Below, in pieces: positions 1 to 8,296 of a stretch of DNA of 64,000 nt (its first letter is position 1; the number at the start of each line of letters is the position of its first letter). This DNA comes from Serratia liquefaciens ATCC 27592 (GTDB taxonomy: Bacteria > Pseudomonadota > Gammaproteobacteria > Enterobacterales > Enterobacteriaceae): contig NC_021741.1 in the NCBI RefSeq assembly GCF_000422085.1, positions 3,100,001-3,164,000 on the forward strand, given 5' to 3'. The notes under the pieces are model-generated. The model ran no database searches. It was not told the DNA's origin and worked only from the letters and a program-made list of their open reading frames with translations. The translations under genes were made by a program, and so were the position numbers.

Positions 1-1290
1 CATCGCTTTCTGCGGCTGTACTGGCCGCAGACCGGTTTCGGCCTCATCGATAATGCGGATGTTGCCCACGGTACCGGCCTTGCTGATGCTCAACTCCTGC
101 TGCTTGTTCATCAGCTGCATATAAACCTGCTGATCCACCTGCACGTCGCGGGTGAGGCGCAAAATTTCCTGTTGGGTTTTCGGCAAGGTTTGTACCTGTT
201 TACCGAGCCGCGCCTTTTCAGCCTCCAGCGTGGCGCGTTTTTCCAACAGTGCGCGGTAGGCTGGGTGCACCCGGGTATAGAGCTTGGAAATTTCCGCCTC
301 TTTGAAGGTCAGCTCATTGAGTTGCCCTTCAAGTTGCACCTGGGTGTCCAGCACCGACTTGGCCTCCAGCGACAGGTCTACCGAGTCGTTCTGCTGACGG
401 AATTGATTAAGCTGGTTCTCGGCGTTATTGAGCGAGGTCTGGGTCCGCGGCAACTGCTCGTGCAAGAAAGCCAGCATGCGCTGGGCCTCTTCAGTTTTGC
501 GATCCACATTCTGCTGCAGGTAGTTATCGGTGATGCTCTTGAGCACCGCTTCCGCACGCTGCGGATCCTCTCCCGCCAGGCTGAAGGTCATGATGCCGCT
601 TTCCTTGCCGCCAGGTGCGACATCCAGAATATTGCGCAGATCGTCCACCGCTTTTTGGCGCGGCACGTTAACCACGGTGAAGGTGGTGCCCGGCAGCGCC
701 TCAAGCTCGCTCACGTTGACCGACCAACCGCCCTGCTGCAGCGTTTGCCCCACAACGCCGCTGAACAAGGTTTTGCCGTCATGACTCAGGCTGTAATGCT
801 GCGGATCATCGACGGTCAGGGTCAGTTCCTGGCCCTGCATCACCGCCGGCACCTTCATGGAAGAAATACGCAGTACCGGCGTCACTTCGCCACTCAGGCG
901 AGCGATGCCCTTGCCGAACAGCGGGAAATAGTCCGGGCTGATGCGCACCGTCAGGCCGAGGTCGTCGACGGTTTTGCCAATTACGTAACGTGATTTCGCC
1001 AGCGAGACCTCGTCCTGGGTCGCCGAGTTCTGGCCGACTCCGCCGATCGAACTGTCCAGCGTTTCGCGCAGCAGCGAGTCGCCCGAAAGTTGTTTTTCCA
1101 CCTGCACCAAAGCCGTGGCCTGATAGATTGGCGTTGCCATCAACGCATAGGCACAGCCCAGGATCCCGGCTACGCCGGTCACCAGCAGAATGCGCCAGCG
1201 GTTGTCCCACAGCGGGCCAATCAAGCGCTCCCACTCCAATTTGTCGTCCTGCTCAGCCATCACAATCGGCAATGCATTGTTCTTCATCAT
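1..1290 (-). CDS. wzc: Wzc-type polysaccharide co-polymerase / tyrosine autokinase (partial, 3' end outside window)
   Basis: The minus-strand frame is open from the ATG at 1290 to the window edge, giving about 430 N-terminal residues. The start (MMKNNALPIVMAEQDD) is followed by a first membrane segment at about residues 30-50, then a long periplasmic Wzz-like region with a coiled-coil stretch rich in Gln and Glu. An AGGAAG ribosome site lies 5-10 bases upstream of the ATG. Family knowledge: Wzc controls chain length and export of capsule-type polysaccharide together with Wza, and its cytoplasmic C-terminal kinase domain autophosphorylates a Tyr cluster. That domain lies beyond the window, so kinase activity cannot be checked here. 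It starts 28 bases after the wza stop and is probably co-transcribed with it. No wzb phosphatase gene sits between them. Confidence 0.93.
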   Translation of the reverse strand, partial: MMKNNALPIVMAEQDDKLEWERLIGPLWDNRWRILLVTGVAGILGCAYALMATPIYQATALVQVEKQLSGDSLLRETLDSSIGGVGQNSATQDEVSLAKSRYVIGKTVDDLGLTVRISPDYFPLFGKGIARLSGEVTPVLRISSMKVPAVMQGQELTLTVDDPQHYSLSHDGKTLFSGVVGQTLQQGGWSVNVSELEALPGTTFTVVNVPRQKAVDDLRNILDVAPGGKESGIMTFSLAGEDPQRAEAVLKSITDNYLQQNVDRKTEEAQRMLAFLHEQLPRTQTSLNNAENQLNQFRQQNDSVDLSLEAKSVLDTQVQLEGQLNELTFKEAEISKLYTRVHPAYRALLEKRATLEAEKARLGKQVQTLPKTQQEILRLTRDVQVDQQVYMQLMNKQQELSISKAGTVGNIRIIDEAETGLRPVQPQKAM

Positions 1291-1318
1291 CGGTCTTCCT
1301 TTAGTCACCGTTACGGGA

Positions 1319-2452
1319 TTACCAGTTACGTACCCGCAACGTGGCCTCACTGAGGTCGTTGAAGCTGGAAATGGTCGGTACCAGCTGGCTAATCAAGCGG
1401 TTCCAGCGTGCGACCGGTGCCGCGGTGACGTACACCACGTCATAAGGCTCCAACTGGAATTCGGTGCCCATCGCCAGTGCGGCGGCATCAGACAGGTCGA
1501 ACTGGTACAGCGACGCCAGCCGTTTTGGCTGCTTGCCGCCGTTTGGACGGATCACGAACACCCCGGTAGCATCGGCCACCGTCTGGCTGATCCCTTCGGA
1601 ACTGCCCAGGGCTTCGGTCAGGGTCATGCCGCTGCGGTCCATTTTCAGCGTCGACTGCTTACCAACCTCGCCCATCACAAACACTTTCAGTTCGTCGTTG
1701 CGCGGCACATAGAGAATGTCGCCAGGCGTCAACAAATGGTTCTGGCTGATGTCGCCGCGCTGCATCAATGCCTGCAGTGAAATCGGCTGTTCTTTGCCCT
1801 GGTGCGTCAGCACCACGTTGCGCCAGTCGGCGTTATCGGTCAGCCCGCCGGCGGCGTTGATGGCATCCAGAATGGTCAGCGGCACGTTGGTCACGGCCTG
1901 CTGCCCAGAGGTTTTCACCTCGCCAGTCACATACACCTTTTGCGAGCGGAACGCGGCGATACTGACGTCCACCTGGGGACTTTCCACATAGGTCGCCAGG
2001 CGGCTGGCTATCTGGTTACGCACCTCGGTGACGGTTTTACCCACCACCTGCACTCGACCTATGTACGGATAGAAAATGCTGCCATCGGCATGCACCCAGT
2101 TGCCGGTGTCGCTGGCGCTGCGGTATTGCCCTGCCGGGGTGGTCAGTTCCGGGTGATCCCAGACGGTAACGTTGAGTACATCTCCAACGCCGATGCGGTA
2201 CTGATAGCTTTGCAACCGCTGGTCCAATGCCAGGTTGGGGCGCGCTACCGGTTCTATGCGACGCATTTTTTCCAGCAGCATCGGCGTGACGCGATACACC
2301 TGAACCTGCTTGTTGAGGTCGAAATCTTCGTCCTGCTGAGTCACTTTTTCTTTTCCCTGGGTCGGCAGGTGTGAACCCGGAAAGGCGGTGCAACCACTGA
2401 GCAGCACGCTGGACAGCACCAGTGGCATCAAATGAGGCAAATGAAGGTTCAT
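1319..2452 (-). CDS. wza: Polysaccharide export outer-membrane lipoprotein Wza
   Basis: The 377-residue product begins with a lipoprotein signal (lipobox LLSGC, Cys at about residue 21), followed by the Poly_export domain (from about residue 85, [18 protein letters not shown]) and repeated SLBB-type segments ([21 protein letters not shown]). Wza forms the octameric outer-membrane channel for group 1-type capsule or exopolysaccharide, working with the inner-membrane Wzc encoded just downstream. Length is that of E. coli Wza (379 aa). The ATG at 2452 is the only start that keeps the lipobox at normal distance. It lies 45 bases downstream of the WecA-like gene on the same strand, so an operon running SDR, wecA-like, wza, wzc is likely, although the 181-base gap before the WecA-like gene could hold a second promoter. 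Confidence 0.97.
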   Translation of the reverse strand: MNLHLPHLMPLVLSSVLLSGCTAFPGSHLPTQGKEKVTQQDEDFDLNKQVQVYRVTPMLLEKMRRIEPVARPNLALDQRLQSYQYRIGVGDVLNVTVWDHPELTTPAGQYRSASDTGNWVHADGSIFYPYIGRVQVVGKTVTEVRNQIASRLATYVESPQVDVSIAAFRSQKVYVTGEVKTSGQQAVTNVPLTILDAINAAGGLTDNADWRNVVLTHQGKEQPISLQALMQRGDISQNHLLTPGDILYVPRNDELKVFVMGEVGKQSTLKMDRSGMTLTEALGSSEGISQTVADATGVFVIRPNGGKQPKRLASLYQFDLSDAAALAMGTEFQLEPYDVVYVTAAPVARWNRLISQLVPTISSFNDLSEATLRVRNW

Positions 2453-2497
2453 AACGGTACCGTGAAAAACAGGCCGCCGTTGCGGCCTGTGGGAGGA

Positions 2498-3547
2498 TTA
2501 ACGATCGGCGGTAGGGTTGTCGGTAAAAACTCTGGTCTGACGGGGTTCGTGCAGCAGGGCAAAATAACCGAAGAAACAAAATACAAAGGCCAACAGCATC
2601 AGATGATCGGGCAGTTGCAGCACTTCACTGCAGATGCCGACGCAGGCCAGCGTCACCGCCAGCATGCAGCTCATACCCAACGCCTGACGCGCATTAAGAC
2701 CGCGACGCATCAAAATATGATGCAAATGATCACGCCCGGCCTTGAAGGGACTCTGGCGACGCAGCAAACGACGCGCCATCACCGTCACCATATCCATTAG
2801 CGGAATGGCAATCAGCCACAGCGCAGTCACCGGCCGCATCACGGCGTCGTCGCCCTGAGTGGCGACAATCAGCAACCACAGCACGCTGAATCCAATTACC
2901 ATGCTGCCGGCATCCCCCATGAAAATCTTGTTACGCACACCAAACACGCTGAGGTTGAATAACAGGTAGGCGGCCAGAGCCGCGATCAGGCTCAGGCACC
3001 ACAACGCCTGCTCTTCATGCCCGGCCAAACCGAACAGGATGGCCAACGCGGTAAAGGTAACGCAGGACAATGCACCCAACTGGCCGTCGATGCCGTCAAC
3101 CATGTTATAGGCGTTGATCGCACCCCATACCGCCAGGGGCGTGATCAACAAGGCCGCGTAGCCCAGCAGCAACTCTTGATGGCCCCACAGGAAACCGAAT
3201 GAGGTAAGTTGCATCCCTGCCGCCAGCATCATCGCCAGCGCGATCCCTCCCTGCACAATGACGCGTGGCGCCACCGGCAGATCAAAACGGTCATCCAGTA
3301 CCCCAAGCAGCACCAATGCCGTGATGCTCAGTAAATAGGTGGTACTGTGCGGCAACCAGTCCGGCTGCCAAAAGGTCACCAGCGTCATGATCAGATAAAT
3401 GGCAATTCCACCAACCAATGGAACATGCCCCTGATGACGCTTGCGCGCATTGGGCTTATCCACTAGCCCCACCGCCAGCGCAGCGCGGCGGGCAATAACC
3501 ACCAGCATCAGCGCCAAAATAAATATCACGCTCAGTTGATATAACAT
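2498..3547 (-). CDS. WecA-family undecaprenyl-phosphate sugar-1-phosphate transferase
   Basis: The 349-residue polytopic protein carries the hallmarks of the WecA/Rfe PNPT family: GLVDKPNARKRHQG near residue 27, the Mg-binding LDDRFDLP motif, the catalytic NAYNMVDGIDG motif, FMGDAGSM, and a HHILMRRG cytoplasmic loop. Such enzymes start repeat-unit synthesis by moving HexNAc-1-phosphate from a UDP-sugar to undecaprenyl phosphate at the inner membrane. The usual WecA of enterobacteria sits in the enterobacterial common antigen locus; this copy next to wza-wzc looks like a dedicated initiator for the polysaccharide of this locus. Within the NMVDGIDG motif the following residue is Gln where E. 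coli WecA has Leu. Sugar specificity (GlcNAc, GalNAc, QuiNAc or other) cannot be read from sequence. Whether it is called wecA depends on whether a second copy exists elsewhere. Confidence 0.93.
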   Translation of the reverse strand: MLYQLSVIFILALMLVVIARRAALAVGLVDKPNARKRHQGHVPLVGGIAIYLIMTLVTFWQPDWLPHSTTYLLSITALVLLGVLDDRFDLPVAPRVIVQGGIALAMMLAAGMQLTSFGFLWGHQELLLGYAALLITPLAVWGAINAYNMVDGIDGQLGALSCVTFTALAILFGLAGHEEQALWCLSLIAALAAYLLFNLSVFGVRNKIFMGDAGSMVIGFSVLWLLIVATQGDDAVMRPVTALWLIAIPLMDMVTVMARRLLRRQSPFKAGRDHLHHILMRRGLNARQALGMSCMLAVTLACVGICSEVLQLPDHLMLLAFVFCFFGYFALLHEPRQTRVFTDNPTADR

Positions 3548-3728
3548 TGTTCCTCCAGCGAATAAGCACGCTACCGCCCTTGAGTTACAGCTCCCAATGC
3601 GCTATTAACAAAAATAAAATTGACAGCCCCAGGATATAAGTCAGCATGAGCCGATCCCGTGTAATACAGATTTATCTGCTTGTCAGAGGCAAAAAAATAA
3701 ACAACCCTAACCCGTAATAAAGTTATCT

Positions 3729-4685
3729 CTAGGAAAACTCGTGTTTAATTGTTTTTTCGATTGCCGAATCAAGTTCGACTGGCGCCACGAAATCACATTG
3801 CACATTGCTTTTAAATTGCGTTCTGGCACAGAATTTTTGCACCCGTACTCGGCTAATAGGAAATTTACGGCGACTTATTTTACTCACTACATCTAATGCC
3901 ATGGCACCGCAGATCCCAAATAGATAAGGAATGCGAATAGTCTTATTATTTCTGCCTAATGAAGAGGAAATAACGTCAACCAATTGATTCATGGTGAAGT
4001 CAGGCTTATCAACATAATTGCTGACCTGATAAGTGGCTTGCTGATCCAGCGCGTACTCCAGTCTGGCAGCGATATTTTCGACATAAGCCATCGATTTCAT
4101 ATTATTGCCGCTGCCAATCATCACAAAACGGCCACTGGCAATTTGTCGGAACAGGTTATAAACGTTGCCACGATTGTTTTCGCCAAACACCACCGTCGGG
4201 CGGATGATGGTTAATTTGTTGCTGCCATCGGCTTTACGCCAGGCTTCGTAGACATACTCCGCTTCCAGCTTGGATTTACCGTAATGGTTAAAGGGTTCGA
4301 AAACCCCTTCCTCACCGGTTTCCCGAGTGACAAAGCCATAGACCGCCACGGAGGAGGTAAAGATGATCTGTGTGATATTCAACGCCGATGCCGTCATGCA
4401 AACATTGCGCGCACCCTCAACGTTGACCTGATAATACAGTGAGATAGGATCGACATTATCCTGATGCTCGGCCGCAAGGTTGATCACGGCGTCGCAACCC
4501 GCCAACGGCTGCTGCAGTGTCTCGGGCTGGGTTACATCGCCAAACTGATAGAGCTCAGGAAAATGCTCACTCTGCTTTTTATCTACGATGGTCAACACCA
4601 GGTCGTCACGTGCACTCAGACGCTTAACCAAACGCGTGCCGATAAAGCCGGAACCCCCGATGATCGCTACTTTACGCTTATCCAT
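3729..4685 (-). CDS. NAD-dependent epimerase/dehydratase-family protein (extended SDR)
   Basis: The 318-residue product starts with the Rossmann motif GGSGFIG (residues 10-16). It has an acidic residue after strand 2 (TIVDKK) that suggests NAD(H) preference, the NLAAEHQD segment typical of extended SDRs, Ser-Ser before VAVYG, and the catalytic YGKSK (YxxxK) near residue 135. This is the fold of UDP-sugar 4-epimerases, 4,6-dehydratases and 4-ketoreductases. Its place directly upstream of a WecA-type transferase fits a nucleotide-sugar or undecaprenyl-PP-sugar modifying enzyme, similar in arrangement to the Gne/WbpV/FnlB class. The exact reaction is not determined. The C-terminal part (residues 255-318) is basic and has little resemblance that I recognise. 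Base composition is clearly more AT-rich than wza or wzc, as in the neighbouring regulator gene. Confidence 0.85.
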   Translation of the reverse strand: MDKRKVAIIGGSGFIGTRLVKRLSARDDLVLTIVDKKQSEHFPELYQFGDVTQPETLQQPLAGCDAVINLAAEHQDNVDPISLYYQVNVEGARNVCMTASALNITQIIFTSSVAVYGFVTRETGEEGVFEPFNHYGKSKLEAEYVYEAWRKADGSNKLTIIRPTVVFGENNRGNVYNLFRQIASGRFVMIGSGNNMKSMAYVENIAARLEYALDQQATYQVSNYVDKPDFTMNQLVDVISSSLGRNNKTIRIPYLFGICGAMALDVVSKISRRKFPISRVRVQKFCARTQFKSNVQCDFVAPVELDSAIEKTIKHEFS

Positions 4686-4867
4686 AATTTGTCACTCAAC
4701 CCGGTTTCCCATTATTCCCCACCACACCATTGAGGCAGGACGCTAATTCGCGTTAGAACATGGAAACCAGACTGGACAAAACAGACCAGGCTTTCAAATA
4801 ACAAATAATGAAATAAAAATAAGTACCAAATGTAAAATTATCGATAAAGGTGAAATGTTATCTCATG

Positions 4868-5767
4868 CTAATTTTTAACATCGTAAGCGACCTGATATTC
4901 CATGGTTTTATTCGGCAAGATGAGATTAATCTTACCCGCGCCCTGCGCATCCGAAGTTTCGTATTTCACCGGCTGTTTCAGCTTTCCTTGTTTAGGATCG
5001 ACGCATTCGATGGTTGCCTGTTCCAAACTTTCTCCCTGATACAAGCAAAGCAGCGTTTGCGGACTGTTGGTTCGGGAGTTGTTCAACGTCAGAGTAAGCA
5101 CTACGCGAGTGTTGTTTTGAATATCATTGATAATGGGTGGACGTGTTTGATTCCCCAGGACATAAGAAAAATGTGAAATAATCAGTAACGACACGAATAC
5201 CGACAGGTATTTCACAACTCTGACGGCCGGTACGGAGAAAAAACCTGCCGACGCCGGGATTTTTTTTCTGATCGTCGTATTTTTAATCGTTCCTGGTGTG
5301 ACAGATGAAGCAACGGGAGCAATATCCGCCTCATTCAACTCTATTTCTTCAGTAGCAATTTCATCCTGTTTATCGTTACTTTCAGAAAGTTCCGCTTGAA
5401 TGTCTTTATTAACATCATCGTCGACACCCCATATTTCATCAGCGACATATTCTTCTTCTTCCGAAATAAAGTGAAAAACACCCTTGTTTTCCACCTTATA
5501 ACCCAGGCGCGGAATAGTTCTGATAAGTGTATGCTCAGCATCACCGATTTTTTGACGAATTGATTTAATTGTTTGATTTATAGTTGAATCCGAACAATAA
5601 GTTCCTTTCCATATGTTTTCTATAATTTCTGTACGACTAACCAGTTCTGGGGATCTGGCGACAAGAAGTGAAAGTATCTGATACTCCTTCCAACGTAGGC
5701 GAAACTTTTCCCTGGACGGTGTCAGAACATCTAGATTCCTAATCTTTATTCTTTTATCAAGATTCAC
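4868..5767 (-). CDS. Membrane-anchored winged-helix transcriptional regulator (CadC/ToxR architecture)
   Basis: The product has an OmpR/PhoB-type winged-helix domain over roughly residues 1-95 (FRLRWKEYQILSLL, SRTEIIENIW, INQTIKSIRQKIGD, TIPRLGYKVE). A very acidic linker follows (about 102-149), then one hydrophobic segment (about 184-205, around YLSVFVSLLIISHFSYVL) and a C-terminal domain of about 90 residues outside the membrane that contains two Cys (about 241 and 255). I chose the GTG at 5767 because AAGGA lies 8 bases upstream; an earlier in-frame GTG at 5800 adds 11 residues. CadC/ToxR proteins bind promoter DNA while membrane-bound and respond through the periplasmic domain. Target genes are unknown; the adjacent polysaccharide genes are the obvious candidates. 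The gene is AT-rich and is separated from narK by about 780 bases. Confidence 0.85.
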   Translation of the reverse strand: MNLDKRIKIRNLDVLTPSREKFRLRWKEYQILSLLVARSPELVSRTEIIENIWKGTYCSDSTINQTIKSIRQKIGDAEHTLIRTIPRLGYKVENKGVFHFISEEEEYVADEIWGVDDDVNKDIQAELSESNDKQDEIATEEIELNEADIAPVASSVTPGTIKNTTIRKKIPASAGFFSVPAVRVVKYLSVFVSLLIISHFSYVLGNQTRPPIINDIQNNTRVVLTLTLNNSRTNSPQTLLCLYQGESLEQATIECVDPKQGKLKQPVKYETSDAQGAGKINLILPNKTMEYQVAYDVKN

Positions 5768-6502
5768 TTTTAATTTCCTTAGCGTGCCTGTCCTGCACAC
5801 TTTGTATAGAAATATGAAAAAATGTTCAAGAAATTAAATGTAAACTCAACAGGTTGCATTCATGGGATATTTATTTTTATAAAAAATTACTGATTTCATT
5901 TTTTACAACACCTCTCAAAAGGAGGTTAGGATTCTTTGAATGTCTTTATTTCCCTGTTGGAAACATGGTTTCTCATCATGATTTCCGGCAATAAAACCAA
6001 CTTACTTTATTGTTTTATAAGACTAAATACAAAAATGTTATCGAATTGTTATTTTAATGAAATTGTGAAATTTCATTCTGACATCCAACGATATCATCTG
6101 TTTTTCCACCTAATCCGATTGCCAGATAGCCTACAAAAAGCCTGCTAAAACAGAATGAGAGTTATCTGATTTAGCCGCTCTTGGAATGTAGAGTTAAAAT
6201 ATAGCACCAAATACAAAGGCCTATTGTTATCTTGGTGAAATGAATCTCATCCGTCGCAATAAAACGGAATTTCATTCCAACCCGACACGGCCATCACAAT
6301 GCTTTATTTTTGTAAGAAACTCGACGTGAAAATGAAAAAATAATGCACAAATAACATTTTTGGTAAAGACAAGAGAAAGTCACAGCAGGATAGATGCGCC
6401 TATAAACAAAGGGAAAAACAGCGCGTAATAATAAGAATATTACCTAAAGCGTCGAGGATTTCACTGAGGGGGTAAAAGATTCATCTAAAAAGAGGATAAA
6501 AA
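5768..6502. other. AT-rich intergenic region with no supported gene
   Basis: No open frame here has a convincing ribosome site plus gene-like composition. The longest (5936-6148, starting TTG) has no recognisable protein features. The sequence is strongly AT-rich. A short inverted repeat, CCTC-TCAAAA-GGAGG, lies at 5911-5925. Any promoter of the minus-strand wHTH regulator must be in the first part, just above 5770. I see no match to a JUMPstart element. Confidence 0.6.
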
Positions 6503-6526
6503 GCTCCTCCCCGGCCGGAGAGGAGC
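6503..6526 (-). terminator. Rho-independent terminator of narK
   Basis: A GCTCCTC/GAGGAGC stem (6503-6509 with 6520-6526) encloses a GC-rich loop. Read on the minus strand it is followed by TTTTT at 6498-6502, and it lies 20 bases beyond the narK stop codon. Confidence 0.85.
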
Positions 6527-6546
6527 AGGTGTTACCGAAAGGCTTT

Positions 6547-7935
6547 CTATTTCTTACGGCCGTAGACAATCCAGGTGACCAAAATGCACGCCACGTAGAA
6601 CACCAGGAAGATTTTCATCGCGCCAGCCGGTGAGCCGGTCAGCGCCAATGAGGTACCGAAGGCCTGTGGAATAAAGAAACCACCGGCGGCGCCGATCGCC
6701 GAGATAAAACCCAAGGCCGCAGCAGAGTCGGTGACAGCTTCGCGCTGAGCGCTTTCGTCACTGCCACCGGCGGCCTTAACCCGATCGACGGTAATTTTAC
6801 GAAAGATAACGGCAATCATCTGGAAGGTGGATCCGCTGCCCAACCCGGCGGTGAGGAACAACAGCATAAAGACGCTGTAAAATGCGATAAACGATCCTGC
6901 GTGCCCTGCCCCCGGTAAAGTCAGGAACAGTAAGGCAGCAAACACCGCCATCAGCACAAAGTTAATCAACGTGACGCGGACACCACCGAAACGATCGGAT
7001 AACGCTCCACCTACCGGTCGTGCCAATGCGCCCAGGAATGGCCCAAAGAAGGCATAGTGCAGGATCACCACGTCCGGGAACTGGGTTTTAGACAGCATGG
7101 CGAAGCCGGCGGAAAAGCCGATGAAGGAACCAAAGGTGGCGAGGTACAGCAAGCTCAGTACCCACAGGTGACCGCGTTTGAGCACCGGCAATTGCTGACG
7201 CAGCGACGCTTTTGAGGCCGCCAGGTCATTCATGCCGAACCAGGCTGCCAGCGTGCCGATCAACAAAAATGGCACCCAAATCCAGGCCGCATTCTCCAGC
7301 CACAATGCGCTACCGTCCGGCTGTAAATGGCCGGTTCCTCCAAATGCGCCGAAAATGGCGATGGAGATGGCCAGTGGAGCCACCAACTGCATCACGCTCA
7401 CGCCCAGATTGCCTAAACCGCCGTTCAGGCCCAGAGCACCGCCCTGTTTGGCCTTGGGAAAGAAGAAGCTGATATTGGCCATGCTGGAGGCAAAGTTGGC
7501 GCCGGCAAAACCGCACAGCAAAGAAATAATGATGAATACGCCGTAAGGGGTAGTGGCGTCCTGCACCGCAAAGCCCAGCCACAGGCAAGGGACCAGCAGG
7601 AAACAGGTGCTGATGGCCGTCCAGCGGCGTCCGCCGAAGATCGGGATCACGAATGAATAAGGCACGCGCAGGATAGCGCCAGAAACCGAAGGCAGTGCAG
7701 TGAGTAGGAATAGTTGATTGGTGGTGAAGTTGAAGCCAACTTTGTTCAAATTGACGGCGACCGCGCTAAACAGCATCCACACGCAGAAGGCCAATAGCAG
7801 GCAAGGAATGGAAATCCACAGGTTGCGGTTAGCAATGCGTTGGCCACGCTGCTGCCAAAATGCGGCATCCTCAGGTTGCCAATCCTGAATAACCGCGCCT
7901 GTTTGTTTTGATAATGACGTTGCAGATTGCGACAT
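6547..7935 (-). CDS. narK: Nitrate/nitrite antiporter NarK
   Basis: The 462-residue major-facilitator protein matches E. coli NarK nearly throughout: the N-terminus (GAVIQDWQPEDAAFWQQRG), the first nitrate signature (GFAGANFASSMANISFFFPK, about residues 155-175) and the second (GLGSGSTFQMIAVIFRK), with Arg residues of the substrate site in the RVPYSF and RKI segments. NarK exchanges external nitrate for internal nitrite during nitrate respiration. The ATG at 7935 is preferred because GAGG (complement of 7941-7944) lies 5 bases upstream; a GTG at 7950 has no such site. It is divergent from narXL and shares its promoter region with a perfect FNR box. In E. coli narGHJI follows narK; here the next gene downstream is an unrelated regulator. 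Confidence 0.98.
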   Translation of the reverse strand: MSQSATSLSKQTGAVIQDWQPEDAAFWQQRGQRIANRNLWISIPCLLLAFCVWMLFSAVAVNLNKVGFNFTTNQLFLLTALPSVSGAILRVPYSFVIPIFGGRRWTAISTCFLLVPCLWLGFAVQDATTPYGVFIIISLLCGFAGANFASSMANISFFFPKAKQGGALGLNGGLGNLGVSVMQLVAPLAISIAIFGAFGGTGHLQPDGSALWLENAAWIWVPFLLIGTLAAWFGMNDLAASKASLRQQLPVLKRGHLWVLSLLYLATFGSFIGFSAGFAMLSKTQFPDVVILHYAFFGPFLGALARPVGGALSDRFGGVRVTLINFVLMAVFAALLFLTLPGAGHAGSFIAFYSVFMLLFLTAGLGSGSTFQMIAVIFRKITVDRVKAAGGSDESAQREAVTDSAAALGFISAIGAAGGFFIPQAFGTSLALTGSPAGAMKIFLVFYVACILVTWIVYGRKK

Positions 7936-7996
7936 AAAAACCTCAGACACAGGGTGATAACTTCGCTCACCCTATGGGCCGCCCCCCGCGGCAAAG

Positions 7997-8010
7997 TTGA
8001 TGTAAATCAA
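7997..8010. promoter_or_regulatory. FNR-binding site upstream of narK
   Basis: TTGAT-GTAA-ATCAA is an exact match to the FNR consensus TTGATNNNNATCAA. Its centre lies 68 bases upstream of the narK start, so a transcript starting near 7962 would place it at the classical -41.5 position. FNR activation of narK under anaerobiosis is established in E. coli. Confidence 0.92.
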
Positions 8011-8154
8011 CCCGGATGCAGGTAGCCAAATGCCGAAAAACGCCAGCCATCCCTTTATGAGTAACCCGCAATTCAAGGTAAAAACAAAATAAATCAATCG
8101 ATTGAAAATCACCCCATACCGCTGCCACGACGCCATATTACCGGGCGGAAACTA

Positions 8155-8193
8155 ATGGGTACTTCGTTAGAGGTATGGGGTTATCTCTGGGTA
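8155..8193. promoter_or_regulatory. Cluster of NarL-type heptamers between narK and narX
   Basis: Read on the minus strand, 8155-8161 gives TACCCAT and 8169-8175 gives TACCTCT, both matching the NarL heptamer TACYYMT. A further TACCCAG at 8187-8193 has one mismatch. They sit 100-140 bases upstream of narX and about 220-260 bases from narK, the same region where NarL sites control narK in E. coli. Binding is inferred from the motif only. Confidence 0.6.
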
Positions 8194-8296
8194 TGATGAA
8201 AAATAACGCTGAAACGTTACTACCCTCGCTGGCACCACCTGCTTTCGTCCTCTGGTTCCAGCCGTTGTTTTGCTATGTTCCAGGGATCCAAAGCTT

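Noticed and set aside
5936..6148. A 70-codon frame in the AT-rich gap upstream of the wHTH regulator
   Set aside because: TTG start without a well-placed ribosome site, no protein features, composition like non-coding AT-rich DNA.
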